Assembly: GCA_002281535.1 (NCBI GenBank)
Contig: NCGD01000015.1
Coordinates: 1 to 61,610, forward strand
Direction of reading: 5' to 3'
DNA: 61,610 nt
Source of the DNA: Sphingomonas sp. 28-63-12
Lineage (GTDB): Bacteria; Pseudomonadota; Alphaproteobacteria; Sphingomonadales; Sphingomonadaceae
The position numbers and the translations under genes were made by a program. Positions 24,075 through 32,570 of this stretch are shown here, piece after piece (the first letter of the stretch is position 1; every line of letters starts with the position of its first letter). The notes under the pieces are model-generated. The model was not told where the DNA came from and did no database searches. It was given only the letters and a program-made list of their open reading frames with translations.

Positions 24075-24833
24075 TCAGGCTAGGTAGTTGAGACTTACGT
24101 AACCGTCCCGAGCGGCCGCAAGAACGAGCTGGCTTCGCGTCCTCACACCATACCGGCGGCGGGCACCTTCAACATACTCGTGGACGGTGGCAGGGCTGAG
24201 ACCGAGAATGATGCTCATTTCCCATTCTGTTTTGCCAGCAGCTATCAATCGGAGGCAATCGATCTGGCGTCGGCTAAGCGGCGCGCCAAGCGCCTTTACC
24301 GCTCGGCCTTCGATCAGTTCACGCCCACGTTGGAACGCGATCCCCCCGACCAGTTGCGCCGCTGCCGCTTCGGCATACGTAAACGCCCCGTCCTTCCGAC
24401 GCGCAACCGAGAAAAACGCACCACGCTCGCCGGGAATTCGGAAGGGCACAGTATATCCTGCGTTAAGCCCATGAGTACGACCCCGGTCTAGGACCGAAAG
24501 CTGGGCGCGCGTCGGAGCAATCACCTCATGGATGCGCTGCCAGCAAAGGCCCGTTGGACTTCGGATGCTCGCGGCATGAACCGGATCGTCACGATACAGC
24601 CGGTTAGTGATGACTTCATCGACCCAAGAGGAAGGATAGTTTGTCATAAATAAACAACTGGATCGACCCTTGATAAGGTCGCCATCGTCGACGAGCGCAA
24701 ACCAAGGAAACCCAAACGACCGGATGGCAGCGTCGATGACCGTGAATAGCTCCGCGTGGGTCTGGGCCTTTTCACTCGCGCGATCGACGGCCTCAAAGTC
24801 GCTAAGCTGGGCAATTTCCAATGCTTTAGCCAT
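24075..24833 (-). CDS. LuxR-type quorum regulator without adjacent luxI
   Basis: A 252-aa regulator. The N-terminal autoinducer-binding domain has the expected residues in YPSSWVDEVITNRLYRDDPV and TVPFRIPGERGAFFSVARR; the C-terminal LuxR helix-turn-helix is PLSRRQIDCLRLIAAGKTEW and MSIILGLSPATVHEYVEGAR. Such proteins bind acyl-homoserine lactones or related signals. No synthase gene lies in the window, so it is a solo by this evidence. Control of conjugation, as in TraR systems, is a reasonable guess because it lies near the virB operon. Confidence 0.85.
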   Translation of the reverse strand: MAKALEIAQLSDFEAVDRASEKAQTHAELFTVIDAAIRSFGFPWFALVDDGDLIKGRSSCLFMTNYPSSWVDEVITNRLYRDDPVHAASIRSPTGLCWQRIHEVIAPTRAQLSVLDRGRTHGLNAGYTVPFRIPGERGAFFSVARRKDGAFTYAEAAAAQLVGGIAFQRGRELIEGRAVKALGAPLSRRQIDCLRLIAAGKTEWEMSIILGLSPATVHEYVEGARRRYGVRTRSQLVLAAARDGYVSLNYLA

Positions 24834-24910
24834 GACCAATCTCACACTAAAAACCGAGAATTTTCAACCTCCAACTTCCAGCTTGGCCGAGTTTGGTTCG
24901 TTATCTCAGG

Positions 24911-25486
24911 TCAAAATGCTGCTCTCGCGCGGGAAACATGGGCGATGGCTTTCGACATACGCTTTTCAACGCCCTTTTCACTCAAGCCTTCCTGCCTTGC
25001 GATTTCTTTGTAGCTTATGCCGTCTCGGCGGTGGGCGAGAAAAACCAAACGCGATTTAGGCGACAGTCTGGCAAGTGAAGCCTGAAGCCGTTCAAGTTGA
25101 TCACGCGCTTCAAGTGCGGCTATGGCATCGCTTCCAAAAAGCGCCACTTCGTCAATGGGAATATGTGATGCCGTCGGGTGACGAGCCGCCGCCTTTGCTC
25201 GATCCCGCAGCAGGTTTACGGCGATAGTAGTAAGGTAGGCTTCGGGACGATCGACCTGCTTGCCAGGGTTGGTTGCCTGCATACCCGCGAAGCGGGCAAA
25301 ACTCTCTTGCACAAGGTCATCTGCATCCTGTCTCGCCCCATGACGCGCAAAGTAGCGGTATAATCTTCCGCAATGAACTCGGTGAAGTTCCGCGAGCCGG
25401 ACTGAATCGATCGTGCATTTACCGACGCCAGATGCGGTGCCAACATCGTCGGGCGGTGAAGAACTTTCACAAGTGGTAACAGCCAT
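24911..25486 (-). CDS. ECF-type RNA polymerase sigma factor
   Basis: A 191-aa sigma-70 family protein. Region 2 is LYRYFARHGARQDADDLVQE and SFARFAGM, then RPEAYLTTIAVNLLRDRAKA; region 4 is LARLSPKSRLVFLAHRRDGI and SYKEIARQEGLSEKGVEKRM. This is the two-domain ECF layout, like FecI-type factors. No FecR or anti-sigma gene lies beside it. The first 25 residues (CESSSPPDDVG) may be an over-long start. Confidence 0.85.
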   Translation of the reverse strand: MAVTTCESSSPPDDVGTASGVGKCTIDSVRLAELHRVHCGRLYRYFARHGARQDADDLVQESFARFAGMQATNPGKQVDRPEAYLTTIAVNLLRDRAKAAARHPTASHIPIDEVALFGSDAIAALEARDQLERLQASLARLSPKSRLVFLAHRRDGISYKEIARQEGLSEKGVEKRMSKAIAHVSRARAAF

Positions 25487-25841
25487 TGTCCAACCCCAGA
25501 TCGCGCGACTGGCGATTGGCCGCGGCTAATCCTTCGGAGTAAGAATGTTCTCGGCAGCCGACACAATCCCGCCAAACGGGGGGATTGAGGGCCGATCTGA
25601 CAGTCGCTCGAATGATCAGAGAATGGGCAATGGCGAAAGGAACATGCCCGGGACAGACACGTCCAACTTTGGGCCGACTAGAGACTGGCAGATTTTGGGT
25701 AGGCTAGTAGTCGTTGCAGAAATGAGTCTGGCGAACCGAGTTCGGCAGTAACCGCCCCAATCGTTGCCATCCGAAGCTCATTTTGAATCGTGAAAAGCAG
25801 ACGTTTGCTTCGTATCAATAATTCTGAGGCAGGACCGCTTG
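25487..25841. other. Gap without a gene between sigma factor and lipoprotein
   Basis: These 355 nt hold only short frames with no family resemblance. The genes on both sides point outwards, so two divergent promoters should lie here, but I could not recognise a convincing -35/-10 pair. Nothing else is visible. Confidence 0.4.
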
Positions 25842-26294
25842 ATGAAAATCATGTTTCTAAGATCGGCATCGGTTGGATCGACGTTTCTTGGTGCCTGCCT
25901 CCTCGTTGCCGGGTGCGGGGACAGAGCTACTCCGGTTGTCGAAATGCGCTTTGGCACAACACAGTTTGCGTTCGGGGTTGATGGCCCTGCTGGTGATTAC
26001 GTGCGCGACTATCACTCAAAATTGCCCGCTGCTGCCGGTGCATGCGGTGTCGCACTTCTCGGTTTCAATGGAGGCATAACGGACGGCGGGGAAGCTGCTT
26101 ATTTCTCCTCTCGTGGAGGGGCAGCGAAAACCAAGTCATGCTTGAAACATCGCATCCCCAACGGCACATTTGAGGTTATTGAGCACGATAGCTGGGAACA
26201 ATTGAAGCGGGCCAACTCAAACTTTCCTGTCCCGCTAGCTCAGATGCATCCGCAAATTGAGGTTGAGGAGCTCCCGGTAAAGCCCGCGAAGTGA
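25842..26294 (+). CDS. Hypothetical lipoprotein
   Basis: A 150-aa protein with a lipoprotein signal (FLGACLLVAGC; lipobox LVAGC). The mature domain (VEMRFGTTQFAFGVDGPAGD, ACGVALLGFNGGITDGGEA) contains two more cysteines (near AGACG and KSCLKH) and is not one I recognise. It lies alone, divergent from the ECF sigma gene. The ATG at 25842 follows AGGACCGCTTG. It may be part of the sigma factor's regulon, but there is no direct evidence. Confidence 0.65.
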   Translation: MKIMFLRSASVGSTFLGACLLVAGCGDRATPVVEMRFGTTQFAFGVDGPAGDYVRDYHSKLPAAAGACGVALLGFNGGITDGGEAAYFSSRGGAAKTKSCLKHRIPNGTFEVIEHDSWEQLKRANSNFPVPLAQMHPQIEVEELPVKPAK

Positions 26295-26392
26295 TGGCCG
26301 CTAATCGCAGTTTCGACCCCCGATGCAGACGTTCCGCTCCCCACACAAGTGCCGTCGTCCTCAGGAGCGCTATCGCTTACCTAAAGCAGACG

Positions 26393-26953
26393 TCACTGCG
26401 CCCGATTTATCTTTTTGAGAATCGCGCTACTTTCACGTGAAGATTGCAGAAGGCGCGGGAGTTCGGGAAACGTCCGTTGATACAGGAAAATGCTCACCAG
26501 ATGACGCAAGCCAACATCCTGACTGAGCTGAACCAGCAAGAATGCCTTACCCTCAGGCGTGAGAGCAAAAGTCTCAGCACCCATGAGCTCCCGTTCGGAC
26601 AGTTGGCGAGCATAGAGACTACTCAAAGACGCCCTAGCATCGCCGATTGCAGCGGTGACGCGGGTGCGACTTTCAATTTTTACTTTCTCATAGAATACAG
26701 ACTTCAAATTCTCGTCTCTATCTTCGGGTGACTGGATCGCGAACCAAGCTACGGCATTATCCGCAACCTCCGCCGCAATTCCGTTGCTCCCGAAACCATC
26801 GCCCACGGCAGCCTCCAGCGGAAGCGCATCGACAAGGCGTTGAGCGACAGCCAGCCTATCCGGATCAGGCGGAGGAATTGGAGGTGTGTTGGCGAAGGCT
26901 GACGAGGCGGCCGCAAAAAACACCAAAGCCATAAATCGCACTGATTTGATCAC
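26393..26953 (-). CDS. Exported protein of unknown function
   Basis: A 186-aa protein with a signal peptide (FMALVFFAAASSAFA, cut before NTPPIPPP). The mature part is helical: DRLAVAQRLVDALPLEAAVG near the N-terminus and EGKAFLLVQLSQDVGLRHLV near the C-terminus. This layout loosely recalls DUF2059-type periplasmic proteins, but I do not claim it. It converges on the hypothetical lipoprotein gene, 98 nt away. The start agrees with the signal peptide. Confidence 0.65.
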   Translation of the reverse strand: MIKSVRFMALVFFAAASSAFANTPPIPPPDPDRLAVAQRLVDALPLEAAVGDGFGSNGIAAEVADNAVAWFAIQSPEDRDENLKSVFYEKVKIESRTRVTAAIGDARASLSSLYARQLSERELMGAETFALTPEGKAFLLVQLSQDVGLRHLVSIFLYQRTFPELPRLLQSSRESSAILKKINRAQ

Positions 26954-27374
26954 GCTGTTAATGTCTCACCGTGGCGCACCCATTGCAAGTCACGTCGGCT
27001 TTCATCTCGGGCTACCAAAAACCTGCCGTTCCGCTGTCCACCCAATTTGAGACATTGCCGATATGCATAGCGGACACCAAAAGTCGCACACCCCCTACCG
27101 TCACTTAAGGTTTTGGACTCAATTTAGCCCTAGCCTCCGAACTGAGGAGTTGGATCGGGAGAGAACATGTAGGGCAATGACCCTGTCTCAAGTTACGCGG
27201 CCAGCTCCTCACTTAACTGCATGTTGAGAGCGTTCGGAGACTGCCGATTAATCGGTGGCTTGCACCATATTGTTGCCCGTTGGGCGCGAGAACTCGGACC
27301 GCGGCTGCTCAAGTAAGGCGTTCACGACCTTGTTCCCATTTTGCGTGTCGAGTTCTCGCTGACGGGAGAAGAGC
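26954..27374. other. Non-coding region left of IS110
   Basis: About 420 nt without a supported gene. The part next to the transposase should hold the IS110 left end; in this family the non-coding end can encode the bridge RNA that guides the recombinase. I could not fix the IS boundary or an RNA fold by eye. The sequence is less GC-rich than the backbone. Confidence 0.4.
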
Positions 27375-28172
27375 GTGTACGGCGCAAAAGTCTTCGTAGG
27401 CCTTGATATCGGGGCGGACACTTCCGTTGCGTGCATGACGGATGCTCTGGGCGTTGTGTTGGCGGAAGCGTCTATTGTTACCTCGTGCCAGGCGGTCTTG
27501 GATTTTGTCGCGTGTCGCCCGATGAATAACGAATTGGAGATCGGTCTGGAGGCGGGATCGATGGGCATTTTGCTAGCCCGGCGCTTGAGAGAGCAGGGTT
27601 ACCAAGTTCATCTTTTCGGCACTCGCCAGGCGAGCCAATTCCTCAAGATTCGTCAGAATAAGACAGATACTAATGATGCCCGCGGTATTGCAGATATTTT
27701 GCGGATCGGTCGAAGCGTCGTTCCCGCCGTCCATCTCAAGAGTGCCGCAATTCAGCAGCTACGCTCGCAACTCGTTTTACGGCAGAAACTCGTAACGCAC
27801 CGAGTTTCCGGAGAAGGGGCAATAAACTCTGTTTTCAGGTTAAACGGCGGCCGATTACGCACCAGTCGGTCGGGAACCGGCCTTCAGCGCAATGTGCAAG
27901 CCGAACTTCAGCGCCTGCGTGAGATCGAACATATTGATTTGGCCCCTGACGTGGAACCACTCCTCGACATCTGCGTGGCTACCAGGCGGCATCTCGAAAG
28001 CCTCGATCGACGGCTCAGTAAGCAAGCTGAAAGCATACCCGTCTGCGCTCGCTTTATGGAAATACCGGGCGTCGGGCCAATCACGGCCCTCTCATTTTAC
28101 ACGGCTATCGAGGATCCTTGGCGCTTTCGCCGCAATGGTGATGTTGGTGCGTATCTTGGGCTAACACGCTGA
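27375..28172 (+). mobile_element. IS110-family transposase, 3'-truncated
   Basis: A 265-aa frame from GTG 27375. The DEDD (RuvC-like) half is intact: FVGLDIGADTSVACMTDALG, the LEAGSMG block and KTDTNDARGIADILRIGRSV. The Transposase_20 part starts (MEIPGVGPITALSFYTAIED) but stops after GAYLGLTR, so most of the C-terminal domain with its catalytic serine is missing. The break coincides with the 3' end of a truncated serine recombinase on the other strand. It cannot be active as it stands. Confidence 0.85.
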
Positions 28173-28762
28173 CAATTTAGGGCTTTTGTTTCGCCGCGTT
28201 GCAGCCTCTGAATCGGCCGGTCGTTTTGATCGACGAGCACGCGATCGAAGCCGTATCTCCGCGGGCCGCCAACCTTATGACCAATTTTCGCCTGCAACAG
28301 TTGGGCGTGGAGCACTTTGCTCGACAGCTCCCGACTGTATTCAGCAGCCTGTAGACGCTTGATTTGCTTCAAGAGCGCCATGACGGGCGGGCCGTCATTC
28401 TCGAACATCTCTGCGCAGTAGATTACTGGAGCGCCTGCTTCGAAGCAGATGAACTCGTAGTGCCCGCCTTGATCCAGATTTTGGAAACGGCCCCAACGGC
28501 TGACGTCCAAGACGAGAACGCGTTCGAATGTTCTGGTCGGTCTGATTACGTCGGACAGAAGTGCTTGCAGCCCGGGACGCTCTCGTAGCGTCAGACCACT
28601 CTCACCAGGGTCGGTATAGGTCTTGACGATATTGAGCCCATGCTGCGCCGCATACTCTGAAATGGCTCGGGCCTGGTTGCGGATCGAATAGCGCTGGTGG
28701 TCCTTCGACATCCGCAAATATTGCGCCGCTGGGATAAGGTGATGCTGTGTGATGTCCGACAT
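28097..28762 (-). pseudogene. Truncated serine recombinase
   Basis: A 221-aa frame. The N-terminal resolvase domain is complete: AAQYLRMSKDHQRYSIRNQA has the serine, then DPGESGLTLRERPGL and VLVLDVSRWGRF. The start of the recombinase domain follows (GGPRRYGFDRVLVDQN). Family resemblance stops around GETKALN (about 28,180); the last residues are the IS110 sequence read backwards. Large serine recombinases need a much longer C-terminal part, so this one is broken. It may be a remnant of an older integration or resolution function of the island. Confidence 0.8.
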
Positions 28763-29077
28763 CTAGGCCGTTCCTTCTGCAGTCCCCGCCCGGTTATTTA
28801 TGATCCCCCCCGGTAAAAAAATGCAGGTCGGGCATCGCGCAAACCGGCGGCCGGCGCAAAAGTTTTTCCTCGGTCTCCCAGAAACGCATTGGGGACTGGA
28901 GGGCCATCGCGCTCAACGACCGCTTCGAACGCGTCGTGACTTCGCGGGCCTAACAGCAGGTATGGGGCCGCTATGCAGACGTGACGATACACGCCAAACT
29001 TACACAAAACCTTACACACTTTGACAGGCCATATAAAATTGTCTATAGGAGACAGTAACTTACGGAAGGCTCGCCCC
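28763..29077. other. Right terminal non-coding part of the island
   Basis: About 315 nt with no supported gene, between the broken recombinase and the tRNA fragment. It is AT-rich near 28,990-29,060 and has repeated TTACACA words (about 29,000-29,020). Such stretches next to an att core often hold recombinase arm-binding sites. Confidence 0.4.
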
Positions 29078-29131
29078 ACTCAAAATCCGGTTCCGAAAGG
29101 AGTGTCGGTTCGATTCCGACCGCCCGCACCA
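29078..29131 (+). other. tRNA-Leu(CAA) 3' fragment, probable attR
   Basis: The sequence reads CTCAAAA (anticodon loop, anticodon CAA), TCCGG (3' anticodon stem), a long class II variable arm (TTCCGAAAGGAGT), a complete T-arm (GTCGGTTCGATTCCGAC) and acceptor end CGCCCGCACCA. The acceptor 5' strand, D-arm and 5' anticodon stem are absent upstream. This is the copy of a tRNA 3' half left at the far side when an element inserts in the tRNA. It places the island/chromosome border here. Confidence 0.78.
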
Positions 29132-29149
29132 CTTTTTGACCGGCACAGG

Positions 29150-29422
29150 TCAGCAACGCTGACGAGACCGGCCGAACCAGCTGGTAACAAGCGCCTCCGC
29201 CTCATCGGTCTCGATCCACAAATTGCCGCACTTGATCGCCATCGATTCACCCTCGCGGGCGGTCTTGAAATGCATCGCCCGCGCCAGAAAGACCAACGGA
29301 CCACGCGCCAGTTCGACATGGTGATATGTGGTACCATCTGCAGTAATTTCGCAGACTGATTTATAGAGAATGGCCGAAGCGCTCATGTCGAGCATCCGAT
29401 TTACTTTCACATACTGGATCAT
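29150..29422 (-). CDS. Hypothetical protein next to the island border
   Basis: A 90-aa protein, from ATG 29422: IQYVKVNRMLDMSASAILYK, ending WFGRSRQRC. I do not recognise it; it has three cysteines and mixed alpha/beta composition, with no export signal. It is the first candidate gene on the chromosomal side of the tRNA fragment. A TTG two codons upstream is possible. Composition supports coding, but there is no neighbour to confirm it. Confidence 0.5.
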   Translation of the reverse strand: MIQYVKVNRMLDMSASAILYKSVCEITADGTTYHHVELARGPLVFLARAMHFKTAREGESMAIKCGNLWIETDEAEALVTSWFGRSRQRC

Positions 29423-29602
29423 CTCCAATGCGTGATAGCCTGATTTGTTCCAGATGTGCTGTGTTCTTAGCCTGATCCGGTGGCCGCTTCCATGGCTTTT
29501 TCATGGAGTGAATTTGAACCTTGAGGAAGGATTCGGGCGGGTATCGCCGACTTTAGTCGGGTCCCTATGGGCTGGTGCCGATCGGCGCGCCGAAGCGGTA
29601 GG

Positions 29603-30967
29603 TCAGGCTTGCCGGGGCAGGGTGATCGTCGCGTCAAGCCCGCCCGAATTGTCCTCATTTGAAGGGCGGTTGATCAGCGTTACTTCGCCGCCCGCTTCGC
29701 GCACGATCGCCCGGGCCAGCGCGAGGCCAAGCCCCGCGCCGCCAGTCTCGCGATTGCGCGAGGTTTCCAGCCGGGTAAAGGCATCGAACACCGTTTCCAG
29801 CTTGTCCGTCGGAATGCCGGGTCCATGATCGGCAACGATGATCGCCACCTGGCCATTGCCGGGGACCAGCCGCACTTCGGCACCGCCGCCATATTTAACA
29901 GCATTTTCAATCAGATTGCGTATCGCGCGCCGCATCAGCGACGGGCGCAACGGCAGCGTCAGCCGTCCGGTCTCGACAAAGGTAACCGGGCTGCCGATCG
30001 CGATGAAATCCTCGACCACCGCATCGACCAGTGCGGCCAGATCGACATCGGTCTTGTCTTCACTGGGGCGGCCGAGCCGCGCGAGCGACAGGATGTCGTC
30101 CAGCGTCCGGTTCATTTCGTCGATCGTATCGGCCATCCGCGCGCGATCATCTTCGTCCTCGACCGATTCGATCCGCACGCGCAGCGCGGCAAGCGGGGTG
30201 CGCAGATCATGGCCGATGGCGCCGAGCATCCGGTCCTTTTCGTCAAGCATCGCGGTCACGCGCAGCCGGAGCGCATTGAAGGCGGTGATTACCGCGCGAA
30301 CGTCCTGCGGTCCGCGTTCCTCGAGCGGTGGCTGGAGTTCGCCGGGGGTGAAGCGACGCGCGGCGCCGGCCAGCGACTGGAGCGGTTCGGATATCCGCCG
30401 CGCCGCCCAAAGCACCGGCAGCAGGACAATTCCATAGAGGATCAGCGTCTGTGCGATCAGCTGCCAGATCAATGGCCCGTCCGATCGCGGCCAGGGGCCG
30501 GACAGCACCAGCCAACCACGCCCCGGGCGTTCGACAGCGATGATTAGCTCTGCACCAAAGCGCGCATAGCGTTCGGCACGACGACGGCCGAAATGCTGCC
30601 AGCGTGGATCACGCGGATCGATCGGGCGGATCTGGGTAACGATCTGCCCGACGGCAATCCCGCTATCCGCCAAAGCCGCCCGCAATGCCTGCTCGATATC
30701 GTGGCGTGCGACATGATCGGGCGGGATCGGATTGGTCGGCACGATACGCAGGCGGCCGCGATGCATCTCATCGGGACGGTCGCGACCGGTCGATTGCTCT
30801 TCGACATCGATGATCCGCGTTAAGGCCGGGCCGACGGTCTGCTGGAGCAGGATCTGATGCCGCCCCTGATAGATCATCGCGAAATTGATTGCCTGGGCAA
30901 CGAACAGCGCGATCGCGACCAGCACAGCCATCTGGCTGGAAAGGCTGCGCGGCCACAACGTCATCAT
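29603..30967 (-). CDS. Sensor histidine kinase (EnvZ-like)
   Basis: A 454-aa membrane kinase. Membrane segment 1 is MAVLVAIALFVAQAINFAM; a periplasmic loop of about 130 residues follows; segment 2 is LIAQTLILYGIVLLPVLWAA; then a HAMP linker, HisKA with IGHDLRTPLAALR (His253), and HATPase with NLIENAVKYGG, DHGPGIP and GAGLGLALARAI. It should phosphorylate the response regulator encoded 10 nt upstream in the same operon. The layout is that of EnvZ/OmpR-type kinases; the signal is unknown. Confidence 0.92.
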   Translation of the reverse strand: MMTLWPRSLSSQMAVLVAIALFVAQAINFAMIYQGRHQILLQQTVGPALTRIIDVEEQSTGRDRPDEMHRGRLRIVPTNPIPPDHVARHDIEQALRAALADSGIAVGQIVTQIRPIDPRDPRWQHFGRRRAERYARFGAELIIAVERPGRGWLVLSGPWPRSDGPLIWQLIAQTLILYGIVLLPVLWAARRISEPLQSLAGAARRFTPGELQPPLEERGPQDVRAVITAFNALRLRVTAMLDEKDRMLGAIGHDLRTPLAALRVRIESVEDEDDRARMADTIDEMNRTLDDILSLARLGRPSEDKTDVDLAALVDAVVEDFIAIGSPVTFVETGRLTLPLRPSLMRRAIRNLIENAVKYGGGAEVRLVPGNGQVAIIVADHGPGIPTDKLETVFDAFTRLETSRNRETGGAGLGLALARAIVREAGGEVTLINRPSNEDNSGGLDATITLPRQA

Positions 30968-30977
30968 AACGGCCGGC

Positions 30978-31697
30978 TCACAGCCGCGTCACTTCGGCAG
31001 CCAGCGTGTACCCGCCACCCCATACCGTCTTGATCAGTTCGGGGTTTTTGGGATCGCTTTCGATCTTGCGGCGCAACCGGCTGACCTGATTGTCAATCGC
31101 GCGATCAAAAGCAGCGGCTTCACGGCCCTGGGTCAGGTCGAGTAACTGATCGCGGGTCAGCACCTGGCGCGGCCGCAGCACCAGTGCGAGCAAAAGATTA
31201 TATTCACCCGTCGACAGCGCCACCGACACGCCTTCGCGATCGACCAGCGCGCGTTCGCCCGATTTCAGGACCCATCCGGCAAAGCCATAGGCGCCCGAAT
31301 CGGGAGCATGCTGGCGGGTGCCGCCGCTGGCGGCGCGGCGCAGCACCACTTTGGCGCGGGTGGCCAATTCACGCGGCGAGAAGGGTTTGACGACATAATC
31401 GTCGGCCCCCATTTCCAGCCCGACGATCCGATCAGTCTCCTCGCTGCGCGCGGTGAGCAGGATTACAGGGATGTCGCTGGTCTCCCGGATATGGCGGGTC
31501 AGGCTCAGCCCGTCTTCGCCGGGCATCATGATGTCGAGGATGACGAGATCGATCGCATAGGCGGCAAGCCGCGTCCGCGCCGCTGCCGCATCGCCAGCCT
31601 GGGTCACGCGAAACCCCTGCTTCTGCAGAAATTGCGCCAGCGGCTCGCGAATGGAGCGCTCGTCATCGACGAGCAGAAGATGGGGCTGATCGGCCAT
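30978..31697 (-). CDS. OmpR-family response regulator
   Basis: A 239-aa regulator: a receiver domain with acidic DD at 11-12, phospho-acceptor D55 in LVILDIMMPGEDG and K near VVKPF, then an OmpR winged helix (VALSTGEYNLLLALVLRPRQ, FDRAIDNQVSRLRRKIE). The ATG at 31697 (MADQPHLLL) is preferred; an earlier start at 31751 would add 18 residues not seen in the family. It is co-transcribed with the kinase (10-nt gap). Confidence 0.92.
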   Translation of the reverse strand: MADQPHLLLVDDERSIREPLAQFLQKQGFRVTQAGDAAAARTRLAAYAIDLVILDIMMPGEDGLSLTRHIRETSDIPVILLTARSEETDRIVGLEMGADDYVVKPFSPRELATRAKVVLRRAASGGTRQHAPDSGAYGFAGWVLKSGERALVDREGVSVALSTGEYNLLLALVLRPRQVLTRDQLLDLTQGREAAAFDRAIDNQVSRLRRKIESDPKNPELIKTVWGGGYTLAAEVTRL

Positions 31698-31762
31698 CGT
31701 CTCGCCGTCTAGCATGGCAGTCGCCTCCGCAAAGCGATTGTTGGGGAACATGGGCGAGAATT

Positions 31763-31793
31763 GCCGGGCGGGCAGGGGGAGGACCCGCCCGGC
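31763..31793 (-). terminator. GC-rich hairpin between EF-hand gene and response regulator
   Basis: A perfect 10-bp stem (GCCGGGCGGG at 31763-31772; complement 31784-31793) lies just downstream of the EF-hand gene's stop and upstream of the regulator. There is no T-tract on the minus strand, so it is at best a weak terminator or an mRNA-stabilising structure. Confidence 0.4.
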
Positions 31794-31804
31794 GACCGGG
31801 AGGC

Positions 31805-32446
31805 TTATTTCCCGGTATTGGGTTGCGGTGCTCCAGCCGGTGCGTCATCGGCATCGGGGCTGCCTGCGCGATCACGCATATGTTCCATGCGCTCCCGCAT
31901 CTGTTTGTGGGCGCCATCCATTTCGGCTTTATCGACAAAGCCGTCATGATTGGCATCCATCCGGTCGAAATGGCCCGTTACGCGTGCCAGCATCGGCGCG
32001 GTGAATTCCTCGCGACTGATCTTGCCGTCCTTGTTGGCATCGAGATGCGCGAACATCGCTTCGGGGCCGCCACCGGGGCCGCGCCCTTCCATGCCAGGGC
32101 CGCCGGGACCGCGCGGGCCTTCCATGCCAGGCCCGCCAGGACCGTCCATGCCGGGGCCGTGGCGCCAGCCGCCATGTTTGCCGCCCATCCCGTGACCGCG
32201 CATTGCCTGACGCTCTTCGGGGGTGATCTTGCCGTCATGATTGGCGTCGACCTTGTCGAATCGCTTGGTGGCGGCGGCGAGGAACTCGTCGCGGGTGATC
32301 GTGCCGTCATGGTTGGCATCGGCCTGTGCCATTGCGCCACCACGACGGTCGTGCGGTGGCCGGCCGCCATCGTCCATCTGGGCAGCAAGAGCCACGCCGC
32401 CAATGGCTGTAGTCGCGAGGGCGGCAGCAATGAGAAGTTTTTTCAT
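31805..32446 (-). CDS. Exported EF-hand calcium-binding protein
   Basis: A 213-aa protein with a signal peptide (KKLLIAAALATTAIGGVALA, cut near AAQMDD). It has at least four EF-hand loops: DANHDGTITRDE, DANHDGKITPEE, DANKDGKISREE and DANHDGFVDKAE. A glycine/proline/methionine-rich repeat (GPGMDGPGGPGMEGPRGP and related) separates the pairs. It should bind Ca2+ in the periplasm. It lies upstream of the two-component genes on the same strand, which suggests a common envelope or cation theme. Confidence 0.88.
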   Translation of the reverse strand: MKKLLIAAALATTAIGGVALAAQMDDGGRPPHDRRGGAMAQADANHDGTITRDEFLAAATKRFDKVDANHDGKITPEERQAMRGHGMGGKHGGWRHGPGMDGPGGPGMEGPRGPGGPGMEGRGPGGGPEAMFAHLDANKDGKISREEFTAPMLARVTGHFDRMDANHDGFVDKAEMDGAHKQMRERMEHMRDRAGSPDADDAPAGAPQPNTGK

Positions 32447-32570
32447 GGGCGTTGATCCTGATGATCGGATGAAGGTGATCTCCATCTTCCCGATCACTCT
32501 GGTCGCCACCTGTCGCGATGATTTGTCAGCCGGTCGATAAACTGTCGCAAATTGTCGCAAGGCTGGTCCG

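Noticed and set aside
24075-25486. Complete LuxI/LuxR quorum-sensing pair
   Set aside because: The LuxR-type gene is clear but no LuxI-like synthase is encoded anywhere in the window.
1-29131. CRISPR array or cas genes in the island
   Set aside because: No regularly spaced direct repeats were seen and no Cas-like protein is encoded.
29041-29131. Complete tRNA gene
   Set aside because: Only the 3' half from the anticodon loop is present; no 5' acceptor strand or D-arm lies upstream, so it is not a functional tRNA.
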